Part shown: piece by piece, positions 14,829 to 24,189 of the stretch
How positions within the stretch are numbered: position 1 is the first letter of the stretch
Layout: each line of letters begins with the position of its first letter
DNA from: Polyangium fumosum
Lineage (GTDB): Bacteria > Myxococcota_A > Polyangia > Polyangiales > Polyangiaceae
Reading direction: 5' to 3'
Length of the DNA stretch: 64,000 nt
Assembly (NCBI RefSeq): GCF_005144585.1
Contig: NZ_SSMQ01000028.1
Coordinates: 1-64,000 of the forward strand
Program-made: the position numbers and the translations under genes
Notes under the pieces: generated by a model
Databases searched by the model: none
Seen by the model: only the letters and a program-made list of their open reading frames with translations
What the model was told of the DNA's origin: nothing

Positions 14829-16310
14829 TCACGCCATCGGGACCACCTCGTAGGGTGCGGGATCGAAGCGCCGCGTCCGCAGGCGATACTCGAACGTGAA
14901 GCCCGGCCAAAGCGTGGTGTTCTTGCCGCTCCGGGTCTGGTACCAGCTCACGCATCCGGTCGACCAGACCGTGCGCGGAAAACGCGCCTGGAGCTTGCGG
15001 TTCTCCTCGGCCTGCGCCTCCGGCCGCACGTCGACGAACTTCCAGCGCCGCGCCCGCATCGCCTCGATGCAGCTCATGACGTAGGCCGCCTGGGACTCGA
15101 TCATGAAGACCATCGAGCTGTGGCCGAGGCCGACGTTGGGCCCGACGATCAGGAAAAAATTGGGAAACCCCGCGATCGTCGTCCCGAGATACGCCTCGGG
15201 CCCGTCGCGCCACGCGTCGTTCAAATCACGCCCGCCGCGCCCGCGAATCTCGAACGGCGCGACGGCCTCCGCCGCCTGGAACCCGGTCGCGAGGATGAGC
15301 GTATCGACCTCGCGGACCCCCCCGTCGCTCGTCCGCACGCCCTCCGCCTCGATCGCCTCGATGGGATCGGTGACGAGCTCGACGTTCGATCGAAGGAGCG
15401 CGGGGTAATAATCGTTCGAGAGCAGGACGCGCTTGCAGCCCATCGTATATCGCGGCGTGAGTTTTTCCCGTAACACGGGATCGGGCACACTCTTCGCGAG
15501 GTACATCCGCGCGAGCCGCTCGGCGAGCTTCATGATGCGCGGCTCGGCGACGAACCCGAGCGCGAAGAGCTCGTGCCACCAGTATTGCCGCAGGCGGGCC
15601 ATCCGCTGGAGGAGCGGCACACGGGCGAACCATTGGCGCTCGCGGGGCGTGATCGCCCGGTCTTGTTTCGGCAGGATCCACGGCGGCGTGCGCTGAAAGA
15701 GGTGGAGACGCCCGACCTTCGGCGCGATGGCTGGCACGATCTGGATCGCGCTCGCCCCGGTGCCGATGACCGGCACCGTCTTGCCGTCGAGATCCGCATG
15801 TTCGTCCCAGCGCGCCGAATGGAAGGTTTTCCCGCCGAACGCGCCGAGGCCGGGGATGTCCGGGAGCGCGGGGCGGTTGAGGCCGCCGCAGGCCGAGACG
15901 ACCACGCGCGCCATCGTCGTGCCGCCGTCGCTCGTCTCGACCCGCCAAACCCCTGCCCGCTCGTCGAACGTGGCGCGTCGGACCTCGGTGTTCAGGCGAA
16001 TGTGGGGGAGCAAGCCGTACTTGCGGGCGCAGGCTTCGAGGTAGTCGAGAATCTCGGCCTGCGGCGCGAAGCTGCGCGTCCAGCGCGGGTTCGGCTCGAA
16101 CGAGAACGAGTAGAGGTGCGATTCGACGTCGCACGCCGCGCCGGGGTAATGGTTGTCGCGCCAGGTGCCGCCGACGCGCCCCGCCTGCTCGAAGAGGATG
16201 AAATCGTGGATGCCGGCCTGCTTGAGCCGGATCGCCATGGCCAGGCCCGCGAAGCCGCTGCCGACGATGACGATGGGGCTGACCGAGCCCGAAACGCGCG
16301 CGCGCTGCAT
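14829..16310 (-). CDS. Flavin-containing (Baeyer-Villiger type) monooxygenase
   Basis: 493 residues. FAD-binding GSGFAG (17-22) and a GTWR stretch are followed by the Baeyer-Villiger fingerprint FGGKTFHSARW (158-168, FxGxxxHxxxW) and a second Rossmann motif GTGASA (183-188) for NADPH. The type I BVMO family inserts oxygen next to ketones or oxidises sulfur/nitrogen compounds. The start at 16310 (MQRARVSG) just precedes the first Rossmann strand. Upstream lies a divergent TetR gene with palindromic sites between, the arrangement known for TetR-controlled BVMOs such as EthR/EthA. The downstream SDR is likely co-transcribed. The substrate is unknown. Confidence 0.92.
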   Translation of the reverse strand: MQRARVSGSVSPIVIVGSGFAGLAMAIRLKQAGIHDFILFEQAGRVGGTWRDNHYPGAACDVESHLYSFSFEPNPRWTRSFAPQAEILDYLEACARKYGLLPHIRLNTEVRRATFDERAGVWRVETSDGGTTMARVVVSACGGLNRPALPDIPGLGAFGGKTFHSARWDEHADLDGKTVPVIGTGASAIQIVPAIAPKVGRLHLFQRTPPWILPKQDRAITPRERQWFARVPLLQRMARLRQYWWHELFALGFVAEPRIMKLAERLARMYLAKSVPDPVLREKLTPRYTMGCKRVLLSNDYYPALLRSNVELVTDPIEAIEAEGVRTSDGGVREVDTLILATGFQAAEAVAPFEIRGRGGRDLNDAWRDGPEAYLGTTIAGFPNFFLIVGPNVGLGHSSMVFMIESQAAYVMSCIEAMRARRWKFVDVRPEAQAEENRKLQARFPRTVWSTGCVSWYQTRSGKNTTLWPGFTFEYRLRTRRFDPAPYEVVPMA

Positions 16311-16314
16311 GGCT

Positions 16315-16370
16315 GTTGACTCCGGTTCAGTAGTGCATCCGAAGATACCGCCTGTTGAACTGAAGTCAAC
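16315..16370. promoter_or_regulatory. Palindromic operator-like sites between BVMO and TetR genes
   Basis: The 111-bp divergent intergenic region holds two related 16-bp arms in inverted orientation, 16315-16330 and 16355-16370 (13 of 16 positions match). The right one extends to a palindrome GTTGA-n7-TCAAC (16354-16370). The AT content is higher than in the surroundings. The position between a TetR gene and its divergent target makes an autoregulated operator likely. Binding is inferred. Confidence 0.65.
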
Positions 16371-16421
16371 AAGAAAGCCGACGATTGAACATCCGAGGCG
16401 CCGGAGGTATAGGCTCGCCTC

Positions 16422-17120
16422 ATGAAGAGCCGAGCAAGGCCGAGGCCGGCGGCGCGGCCCCCGGCGGACGCCGAACGAGGGCCCGCCCCGCGCGCGCGGC
16501 TCGAGGTCGACGAGCGCCGCGCCCAGCTCCTCGCGCTCGGCCTGTCGATCTTCAGCGAGCGGTCCTACGACGAGATCTCGATCGACGACATCGCGCGCGC
16601 CGCGGGGGTCTCGAAGGGGCTGCTTTATCATTATTTCCCGACGAAGCGCGATTTTTACGTGGCGGCCCTGCGCGCGGCGTCGAAGGAGCTGCTCGACGAG
16701 ACCCTCGGCACGGCGCCGGACGCCTCGCCCGAGGAGAAAGTCGAAGAGGGCGTGCGGACGTACCTCGCGTACGTGGAGCGACGCGGGGCCGCCTACGTCG
16801 CCCTGATGCGGGGCGGAATCGGCTCGGATCCGGAGGTCGCCGCGGTGCTGGAGGAGACGCGCGCGACGTTCCTCGGCCGCATCGTCGCGGACCTGCCCCC
16901 CGAAGCCACGGGCCCGCTCGTCCACACCACGATGCGCGGCTGGATCGGCTTCGTGGAGGCCGCCTCGATCGACTGGGTGGCGCGGAGATCCGTGCCGATC
17001 GAGCAGATCGTCGCGCTCGCGAAGGTGCTGCTCTTCGACGCGCTGCGCGCCGCGACGGCGTTTTCCCTGGCGAACGAGCCCGCCCCGCCCAAGAAAAAGC
17101 GGCCCGCGAAGGCGCGCTGA
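16422..17120 (+). CDS. TetR-family transcriptional regulator
   Basis: 232 residues. After an Arg/Pro-rich leader comes a TetR helix-turn-helix (YDEISIDDIARAAGVSKG, then LLYHYFPTKRDFY), which is highly typical. The C-terminal ligand domain ends in a Lys-rich tail (KKKRPAKAR). It is transcribed divergently from the monooxygenase and probably represses it and itself through the palindromes between them. The stop codon abuts the stop of the convergent kinase gene with no intergenic base. Confidence 0.93.
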   Translation: MKSRARPRPAARPPADAERGPAPRARLEVDERRAQLLALGLSIFSERSYDEISIDDIARAAGVSKGLLYHYFPTKRDFYVAALRAASKELLDETLGTAPDASPEEKVEEGVRTYLAYVERRGAAYVALMRGGIGSDPEVAAVLEETRATFLGRIVADLPPEATGPLVHTTMRGWIGFVEAASIDWVARRSVPIEQIVALAKVLLFDALRAATAFSLANEPAPPKKKRPAKAR

Positions 17121-20100
17121 TCAGAGCCACGCGGTCGCGAGCGAGCGGGCGCGGACGTTCTCGGGCACGGCCTGGAGGTAATGCGAGCGCAGCGCCTCGT
17201 CCGGGATCTCCGCGGCGCGGGCCTCGATCCGATGCACCACGTCGCGCAGGGCCCGCGAGGCTTCTTCCATCTCGCCCTCCTCGGCACACGCCTCGGCCAT
17301 AACGAGCCGCGCCTCAATCTCGACGTACCCACCGCCGTCCTTGCCGAGCGCAGCGCCGATCTCCCGGGCGAGCGCGCGCGCCTCGTCCGCCTTTCGCAAA
17401 AGGAAAAGGCAACGCACGAGGAGCGTGGTGATCCAGAGCTTGCGCAGCGGGACCCGCTGGCAAAGGGCGAGGGCCACGCGCGCCTCGCGGACGGCGTCCT
17501 CGTACACGCCGCGGTGGAGCAGGATCTGCGCCCGAAGGCCACGCGCCCAGCCGCGATATCCGTCGCTCACGCCCGCGGCCCCGAGCACGCGCTCGGCGAT
17601 GCTCTCCGCCTCGGCCCATTTCGCCGGTTCGCCGAAGCCGACGAGCAGCGCCGCGAGGTGGAGCTCCGATTGCAGGAGCGCAAACGGCCCACGAATGCGG
17701 CGCGCGTGATCGACGGCGGCCCGCAACGCGCGCTCACCGGCCTCGCGTTCGCCGATCTCGCCGAGGGCCTGGCCGAGCCGGTTCAACGCGGTGATGTGGT
17801 TGCGCGCGTCACCGATGGCCTCGAACGCGGTGACGGCCCGGCGCGTGAGCTCGAGCTGGCGGAACGGGGCGCGCTCGAAGGCGCGGAGCTCGTCGCTCTG
17901 CCCGATCGCCAAGGAGCCGGCGAGGTCGAGGTCGAGCGCGGGCATCGAAGCAGCGAGCCGCTCGGCCCGGTCGAGCAGGGCGCGGCAGAGCTCGCGACGC
18001 CCGTACGACGTGAGCAAGGAGGCGGCGAGCGGGGCCCATAACAGGTAATCCCGGCGCGCGTCGGGCTCGGGCTCGAAGTGGACGAATCGGCCGGCCATGC
18101 GGAGAAAATCCTCCTCCGCGCCGACGACGAGCGAGGCCCACGTGCCGTGAAAGAGGAGCAAGCACGCCCAGCGGCTGCCGTGCGCGACGAGCGGCAACGC
18201 CGAGACGCTCGCCCGGTGCGCGGCGTCGAGCTCCGAGCGCCAGCAATGCGCCATCGCCGAGAGCGCCTGCAAGTTGCCGAGGACCTCGCCCGAGGCGCCA
18301 CAGGAGATCCCGCGCTGCGCGCAGAGGAGCGCGCCGGAAAAGTCGTCGCGGTCGAACGACTGGCCGCCGGCGCGGAGGTAATGGGCCGCGGCGTTCTCGG
18401 GGTCGCGGCCGCGCTGGAAATGCTCGGCGAGGACGAGCGCGTCGGGCTCGCCGGCGCGCTTCAACCACGCCCCGGCGAGCCGGTGGCCGAGGTGCCGGTC
18501 TTGATCGGTGAGCATGGCGTACGCGCCCTCGCGGATGATCGCGTGGCGGAACGCGTACTCCTCCTGTCCGGCGAACCTCGAATGCAGCCGCCGCGTGACG
18601 AGCTCGCGCGCGCAGAGCTCCGCGAGCGAACCGGCGAGCGGCTCGCCGTCGCCGAGCAGCTCGCGGAGGCCGCTCTCCCAGAACGCCTCGCCGAAGATGC
18701 TCGCGGCCCGGAGCAGCCGCCGCGACTCGGGCGCGAGCGCGGAGAGGCGCGCCTCCACCATGCCGAGCACCGTGTCCGGCAGCTCTCCGCCCCGACCGTC
18801 CGCGACCGCGCGGATGAGCTCTTCCAGGAAAAACGCATTTCCTTCCGCGCGCTCCACGAGCGCCGCGCCGCGCTCCGCCGCGACGTCGCCGCCGAGCACG
18901 GCCGACACGAGCTCCGTCGCGGCGCGCCGTGGCAGCGGTCCGAGCCGGATCTCCTGCACGTTCCGGCCCGCCCACAGGCGCGGGAAGACCTCGTGCACCG
19001 CGGGTCGCGCGAACGCGAGCACGACGAACGGCACATCCGTGAGATCACGCAGCGCGGCGTCGAGGATCTTGAGCGACGGCGCGTCTCCCCAGTGCAGATC
19101 CTCGAGCACCACGAGGATCGGCCGCGTGGCCCCGACCGCCGCCGTGAGCGCGCGGTACGCCGCCTCGATCTGGTCGGCCATGAGCTGCGGGTTTTGACGC
19201 GCCGCGCGCAGGCGTGGCCTGCCCTCGTCGGGGAAGGGCGCGCCCGCGAGTTCGCCGAGGAACTCCATGATCGTGCGTCGCTCCGCCTCGTCGGCGAGGA
19301 CCGACGCGAGCAGCTCGATCTTGCGGCGCTGCGCCTCGATCGGCTCGCCCGCCGAGATCTGCAGGATGTCGCGCAGCGCGCCCGAGAGCAGCGAGAAGGC
19401 CGATCCGGCGCCGATCGCGTCGGGCCGCGCGAAGGTGCACACGACGTTCGTGTGGCGCTCCTTGACCACCCGCAAAAGCTCTTGCCGGAGGCGCGATTTG
19501 CCCATCCCCGGCGGCGCCGTCACCAGCACGGCCGAGGGGCATCGTTCGTCGAAGCTCTCGTCCACGAGGTCGAGGACGTTCCGAAGCTCGCGGTCGCGGC
19601 CCACGAAGGGGCTCGGCCGGCCGAGCAAGGTGCGGCTCTCCTGCCCCGTCCGGCGCTCGCCACGCAGCGCGATCCGCCCCTCTTGCTCGACCAGATCAAA
19701 GCGGGCGTCGAGCAGCGCGCGTGTGTTGTCGTCGATCCGGACGGGCGCGCCGTCCTCTTGCGCCGAGAGCGCCTCGTCGAGCAGCGCCGCCGCGCGTTCG
19801 AGCGCCTCGCCCACGGGCAGGCGGTTCGTCGACTCGCCGCGCCCGGTCACCAGGACGACGGCCGCCTCGGGCGCCGCGAGCTTCATCCACGTCGCGCAAC
19901 GCGCCGCGTTCGCCGCTTGGTCCACCACGCTGCCCTCGCCGAGCAGCACGGCCACGACCGCGCCGGACGAGAGCTCCTCGACCCGCGCGCCGAGCGGCAG
20001 CGCCACGCGCCGCACCGCCGCCACGAGGTCCCGCGGCGCCTCGCGATCGAGCGGCGGCGAGACCGCCACGATCGAGACGAGCCGCCGCTCCGTGCCCGTG

Positions 20101-20963
20101 AGCGACGCCCGCCAAGGCTCGCCGGTCGAGACGGGCAGCCTCGCGGTCGCGTCGATGCGGTCGAGCATCTCGCGCACCGCCGCGCCGTCCTCGGGGCGCA
20201 CCTCCGGATCCTTGGACAACAAACGATGGACGAGCGCCGCGAGCGGCTCGGGCGCGTCCGGGCGCAGATCCCGAAGGCGCGGAGGATCTTCGAGCAGGAG
20301 CTTCGCGAGCAGGGCCATCGGGTGCGCGCCCTGGAACGCGGGTTTTCCCGACAAACATTCGAACAGGACACACCCGAGGGCGAACACGTCGGCCCGCGCG
20401 TCGGCCTCGCGATCGCCGCGCGCCTGCTCCGGGGCCATGTATCCCAGCGTCCCCAGGATCGAGCCCGTCCGGGTGAGCGCGTCCGTCCCGCCGCTCTGCG
20501 CGATGCCGAAATCGACGATCTTCACGCGATCGGGCGCGCCGCCCACGAGGAACAAGTTGCTCGGCTTGACGTCCCGGTGGACGATCCGCCGCGCGTGCGC
20601 CGCGCCGAGCGCATCCGCGATGTTGCGGGCGAGGGACCAACTCTCCTCGATGCCGAGCGCGCCCCGTTCGAGGCGCGCGAGCAGGCTCTCGCCTTCGAGC
20701 CATTCCATCGCGAGATAAGGTTCACCCGACGCGGCAATGCCATGCGCCACGTAACGCACGACGTGCGGGTGCTCGAACGTCGAGAGGATACGCGCCTCCT
20801 TCAGGAAACGCGGGCCCGACTCCCCCTCGGGGTCACGCAGGACCTTGAGCGCCACGGGCTCCCCCGTGATCCGGTCGACGGCGCGCCACACCGTCCCCAT
20901 CCCTCCAGATCCGGCCCGCCTCCCGAGCACGAACCGATCGTCCAGCACCTCACCGGATCGCAT
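17121..20963 (-). CDS. Ser/Thr kinase fused to cyclase-like, AAA ATPase and helical repeat domains
   Basis: 1280 residues. The kinase domain (about 10-275) has the Gly loop GSGGMGTVW, Lys40, HRD 129-131 and DFG 151-153, so it appears active. Residues about 290-440 resemble a class III nucleotide cyclase homology region without obvious metal-binding Asp pairs, so it is probably a regulatory relic. From about 453 (FVGRDREL) an AAA/ORC-type ATPase follows, with Walker A APPGMGKS (483-490) and VVLEDLHWGD as Walker B. The C-terminal 550 residues are TPR-like helical repeats. This kinase-cyclase-ATPase-repeat architecture is common in myxobacteria and relates to PknK/MalT-type regulators. It has no membrane segment. 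It is encoded tail-to-tail with TetR. Confidence 0.92.
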   Translation of the reverse strand: MRSGEVLDDRFVLGRRAGSGGMGTVWRAVDRITGEPVALKVLRDPEGESGPRFLKEARILSTFEHPHVVRYVAHGIAASGEPYLAMEWLEGESLLARLERGALGIEESWSLARNIADALGAAHARRIVHRDVKPSNLFLVGGAPDRVKIVDFGIAQSGGTDALTRTGSILGTLGYMAPEQARGDREADARADVFALGCVLFECLSGKPAFQGAHPMALLAKLLLEDPPRLRDLRPDAPEPLAALVHRLLSKDPEVRPEDGAAVREMLDRIDATARLPVSTGEPWRASLTGTERRLVSIVAVSPPLDREAPRDLVAAVRRVALPLGARVEELSSGAVVAVLLGEGSVVDQAANAARCATWMKLAAPEAAVVLVTGRGESTNRLPVGEALERAAALLDEALSAQEDGAPVRIDDNTRALLDARFDLVEQEGRIALRGERRTGQESRTLLGRPSPFVGRDRELRNVLDLVDESFDERCPSAVLVTAPPGMGKSRLRQELLRVVKERHTNVVCTFARPDAIGAGSAFSLLSGALRDILQISAGEPIEAQRRKIELLASVLADEAERRTIMEFLGELAGAPFPDEGRPRLRAARQNPQLMADQIEAAYRALTAAVGATRPILVVLEDLHWGDAPSLKILDAALRDLTDVPFVVLAFARPAVHEVFPRLWAGRNVQEIRLGPLPRRAATELVSAVLGGDVAAERGAALVERAEGNAFFLEELIRAVADGRGGELPDTVLGMVEARLSALAPESRRLLRAASIFGEAFWESGLRELLGDGEPLAGSLAELCARELVTRRLHSRFAGQEEYAFRHAIIREGAYAMLTDQDRHLGHRLAGAWLKRAGEPDALVLAEHFQRGRDPENAAAHYLRAGGQSFDRDDFSGALLCAQRGISCGASGEVLGNLQALSAMAHCWRSELDAAHRASVSALPLVAHGSRWACLLLFHGTWASLVVGAEEDFLRMAGRFVHFEPEPDARRDYLLWAPLAASLLTSYGRRELCRALLDRAERLAASMPALDLDLAGSLAIGQSDELRAFERAPFRQLELTRRAVTAFEAIGDARNHITALNRLGQALGEIGEREAGERALRAAVDHARRIRGPFALLQSELHLAALLVGFGEPAKWAEAESIAERVLGAAGVSDGYRGWARGLRAQILLHRGVYEDAVREARVALALCQRVPLRKLWITTLLVRCLFLLRKADEARALAREIGAALGKDGGGYVEIEARLVMAEACAEEGEMEEASRALRDVVHRIEARAAEIPDEALRSHYLQAVPENVRARSLATAWL

Positions 20964-21083
20964 TGGGATTCAGGATACCCCGGAGAACCGGCGTATACAA
21001 GTTCGCTCGCCGGGCGGACGAGCGAACTATCGCTCCCATTCCATTCTTTTTTCCGTCGGGAGGCGGCCGCGCGACCAGGACGT

Positions 21084-22058
21084 TCAGGGCAGGCTCGCCA
21101 TTTCAATCGGCTTGCGGCACGCGGCGAATCCGCCCGCGCAATGCCCCGACTGGAACATCGGGCCCCGCGGCGCGCTCGTGCCCGGCCAAAAGCCGGCCGC
21201 GCCCCAGCGGCCGTCGAAGCGAAACGCCCGCCCCGCGAGCGCGCTCTCGGGCACGTCGTCGAGCCGCGAGAGCCCGCCGCCCTCCCACGTCCGCCACGGC
21301 CGATCGGCGCACGCGGCGAGATCGTCACACGACGAGGCGGCCGATTCGAACCACGCGAGGTCCGAGCGGTCGGCATACGTCGCGTGGGTCCCGCGCGCGG
21401 ACAAAACGACGGGATGCTCCCCCTCCTTCCGGAGCCGGGACCATGCGAAATAAGGCCCGGGATTGTTGTCCTCGTGCCGGGCGAGATACGCGCCGAGCGG
21501 GCGGCCCGCCTCGTCGAGGCGCACGGTCATGTGCTCCCAGTCGCTCTCGTGCTGGAAAATCAGCGGACCGTCGTTGTACGGGTAATAAAACCAGTATTCG
21601 AGGTGAATCCCGCCGCTCGCCCGCGGATAGACGTCGACGTAGGTCACCCAGTCCTCAGGGCGCTCGCTCCCTTGGCGCACGTCGTCGTCGAACGCCCTGC
21701 GCGCGCGGCGCACGCGCGCGGCGCCCTCCACGAAATCGGACCGTTCCATGACCCACGGCACCGACGCCGGGCGCGCGCGATCCTCGCGGTCGAGGAGGAC
21801 AATGGGAGCGAACGTGCGTGCGAGCTCGGCCTCCCGCTCGTCCGAGAGCCCATCGCCGTCGCGATCACCCGACGCGAGCGGCGCGGGCGGCGTGCCGACG
21901 GCGGCGTAGACCGGATCCATCCACGCCTCGCGCAAATCGCGCGCGCGCCCGCTGCCGAGCTCGCAGCCGGCGAGAGCGAGAAAGAGGACGGACACGGCCG
22001 CGAGCCGGGGATGGCGGCGCGCCCTCCGGGGCGAGAAAACAAGCGGGACGAACGGCAT
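21084..22058 (-). CDS. Vps62-like secreted lipoprotein
   Basis: 324 residues. The signal peptide is hydrophobic (VSVLFLALAGC), with the lipobox Cys about residue 30. The mature part has LEYWFYYPYNDG, HESDWEHMTVRL and YLARHED, the aromatic motif order of the Vps62/DUF946-like family, whose function is poorly known. A later VVLSARGTHATYAD matches the conserved gSHG.ya motif. The start at 22058 (MPFVPLVF) is preferred; a GTG at 22082 is an alternative. It is co-directional with the next membrane-protein gene upstream. Confidence 0.65.
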   Translation of the reverse strand: MPFVPLVFSPRRARRHPRLAAVSVLFLALAGCELGSGRARDLREAWMDPVYAAVGTPPAPLASGDRDGDGLSDEREAELARTFAPIVLLDREDRARPASVPWVMERSDFVEGAARVRRARRAFDDDVRQGSERPEDWVTYVDVYPRASGGIHLEYWFYYPYNDGPLIFQHESDWEHMTVRLDEAGRPLGAYLARHEDNNPGPYFAWSRLRKEGEHPVVLSARGTHATYADRSDLAWFESAASSCDDLAACADRPWRTWEGGGLSRLDDVPESALAGRAFRFDGRWGAAGFWPGTSAPRGPMFQSGHCAGGFAACRKPIEMASLP

Positions 22059-22141
22059 GAGGCGGGCAACCTTTGCACGCACCTCCCCCTCGTCGCAAGA
22101 CCGGCCTGGACGTTATCGCGAAGGGATTGCACGTTTTGATT

Positions 22142-23140
22142 TCAATGCTCGGGCTGCTCGTCCGGCGGCGCGGGCGCTCTCCATAAAAGTGGCACGAGCG
22201 CGCCCACCGCCACGAAGAAGGCCTCGAGCGCGTGCCCGAGCAGCGCGATGGCGAGGGCCTGGGGCACCGTCGCTCCGAGCACGTCGGCGCTCCACGCGAA
22301 CGCCCCCTCACTCACGCCCACCTGCGCGGGGACGAACGCGCCCACGGCGAGCGCGACCATGCTCGCCCCCTCGGCCACGAGCGCGCGCGAAACGCCCGTC
22401 GCCGCGCCCACCGCGCGAGCCAGGATTGCATATTGCGCGACCTGGATCACGCGGCCGAGGAGCATCGCGGCGATCGGCCCGGGCGGCAGGAGGCTCGTCT
22501 CGCGGGCCCGCGCCTGCATGGCATGGACATGCGCGCCCGCTCGCCGCGACAAACGCCCGGCGATCGCGCCGAGCCACGGCGCGCGCATCGCCACCCGGAT
22601 GCCCGTCCCGGCCGTGATAAGCAGCCCGGCGTGGAGGACGAGCGCCATCGTGATCGGCGAGGCCCCCGAAATCACGTACGCCGCGGCCGCGCAAGGCACC
22701 GAGAGGATCCCTCCGCTCACGAGGGTCACGGCTTGCCCCGTCGCGGCCGCCGCCGTCGCCGCCGCCGGACCTGCCCACGGCGCGAGCAAGGCCGCCTTCG
22801 TGGCCTCGGCCGCCGTCCGTCCGGCGGGCGCGATCGACGAGACGGCCCGCGCCACGAGCGCCGCGCGCACGAGGACCCGAACGGGCAGGCATTTCCCTGC
22901 GGCCGGACCATAGGCCGCGTACGTCGCGAGCGCGTCCGTCCCGATGCGCGCCGCTTCGAGCCCCACGACGAGCGGCAGCCACGGCGCCGCGTCGCGCAGA
23001 ATCTGGCAAAGCGCCTCCGCGCCCACCTGCCGCACGAGCGCGCCCACGATCCCGATCCCGAGGGCCGCGAACGCGAGGCGCACGCCCCAGCGGAGCGCGG
23101 AGAGCGCCGCCGTCCGCTCCAGCCTTTCGTGTCGCTCCAC
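22142..23140 (-). CDS. LPG synthase-type transmembrane (flippase-like) protein
   Basis: 332 residues with seven or more hydrophobic segments (for example LAFAALGIGIVGALV, and AIALLGHALEAFFVAVGALV near the end). A motif-like stretch SEGAFAWSADVL lies before the last helices, as in the lysylphosphatidylglycerol synthase TM / UPF0104 (YbhN) family. Such proteins flip or recognise lipids in the cytoplasmic membrane. No aminoacyl-transferase domain is fused, so it is not a complete MprF. The start is GTG at 23140. The gene precedes the Vps62-like gene in the same direction. Confidence 0.75.
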   Translation of the reverse strand: MERHERLERTAALSALRWGVRLAFAALGIGIVGALVRQVGAEALCQILRDAAPWLPLVVGLEAARIGTDALATYAAYGPAAGKCLPVRVLVRAALVARAVSSIAPAGRTAAEATKAALLAPWAGPAAATAAAATGQAVTLVSGGILSVPCAAAAYVISGASPITMALVLHAGLLITAGTGIRVAMRAPWLGAIAGRLSRRAGAHVHAMQARARETSLLPPGPIAAMLLGRVIQVAQYAILARAVGAATGVSRALVAEGASMVALAVGAFVPAQVGVSEGAFAWSADVLGATVPQALAIALLGHALEAFFVAVGALVPLLWRAPAPPDEQPEH

Positions 23141-23332
23141 GTTCCCCCCGCGAAACCAGGCGAGGCGCTCGCGCGGCCTCGTCCTTGGCTCTCGCTACGG
23201 ACGTGCCAGCGCCGCGCGCCTTCGTCATCGCGACGAAAGAGGAAATGGTGCAGCGAAACGAAAACAGCGCGCAACGTGGAGTTCCGGGAGGCCCCACGCT
23301 GCGCGCCCATGGGATTCGATCCGGCGGAGGTA

Positions 23333-24004
23333 TCAGCGGCCCTGGCCGCCCGTCCGTCCGCCTTGCGTACCTTGCGTGCCCTGGTGCTGGCCGCCCTGCG
23401 TGCCCTGCTGCTGGCCGCCTTGCGTCCCCTGCGGCTGGCCGCTCTTCGGACCTGGCTGCTCGCCAATGAGGATCCGATTCGCGAGCAGGTAGACCTGCCC
23501 GCCGCTCAGCTCATTGGCCTCCTGGGAGGACAGCGCCCACTGCTGCTGCAAGAGCTGCACGTTCGGCGCCTGCCGGAGCTCGCCCACCAGCGCCACCTGA
23601 TCCCCCTTCTGCAGCTTGTGCTGGCCCTGCTGCAGCGAGCTCCGGGCCTGGTCGTCCAGGTAGACCGGCACGACCCGCTCGGCGTTCGGGCCAATCCAGA
23701 AGACCCGATCGTTCGAGACCCGCTGCACCTGCGCCCCGACGAGGTCGAACTGCCGATTGAAGAGCGTCGGGCGGTCGGGCGTCACGAGCACGATCGTCAA
23801 ATCACGAATGGGCTCCGGCGCGGCGGGCTGCGCGAGCTGCTGCCCCCCGGGGGGAGGCGTCGCCGGCTGCTGGACCGCCGCCCCTTCGCCGCCCTTCCGC
23901 ACCTCGGCCCCGGCCTGCCCGCCGCGGTCCCGCTCCTGGCACCCCGCCACCGCGAGCGCCGCGAAGAGGCCGGCCACGCTCACCAAACGAAAAGATCTGC
24001 GCAT
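23333..24004 (-). CDS. Lipoprotein with OB-like domain and Gln/Gly-rich tail
   Basis: 223 residues. The signal RSFRLVSVAGLFAALAVAGC has its lipobox Cys near residue 22, followed by a charged and then Pro/Gln-rich linker. The central domain (LVGAQVQRVSNDRVFWIG to ALVGELRQAP) is short and beta-rich, like an OB fold. The C-terminus has imperfect GTQGGQ repeats. The start at 24004 has GGAGGAG upstream; an ATG at 24025 also has a good site (GAGGAG) and would add seven residues. The function is unknown. It is divergent from the SRPBCC gene at 24190. Confidence 0.65.
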   Translation of the reverse strand: MRRSFRLVSVAGLFAALAVAGCQERDRGGQAGAEVRKGGEGAAVQQPATPPPGGQQLAQPAAPEPIRDLTIVLVTPDRPTLFNRQFDLVGAQVQRVSNDRVFWIGPNAERVVPVYLDDQARSSLQQGQHKLQKGDQVALVGELRQAPNVQLLQQQWALSSQEANELSGGQVYLLANRILIGEQPGPKSGQPQGTQGGQQQGTQGGQHQGTQGTQGGRTGGQGR

Positions 24005-24189
24005 CGCGCTCCTCCCGTCGTTCATTGCAGAGCTCCTCTCGCCCTCGATTTTCCGCCGAGGACGCCGCCCCCATTTCGCTGCAAGTCCCGATCCCGAGGA
24101 TCCCGCTCCCTTCGTCGACCACGCCCGGCCGGGAGGAGGTCTCTTCCTTGCATTCTCTGCCTCGCACCCGACGCCCCAGAGGAGACCGC

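Noticed and set aside
18078-22139. 1353-residue open frame on the plus strand
   Set aside because: It is antisense to the kinase/AAA gene and runs across the promoter and into the next gene. The translation is Arg/Ala/Leu-rich with no motif, as expected of a GC-rich shadow frame.
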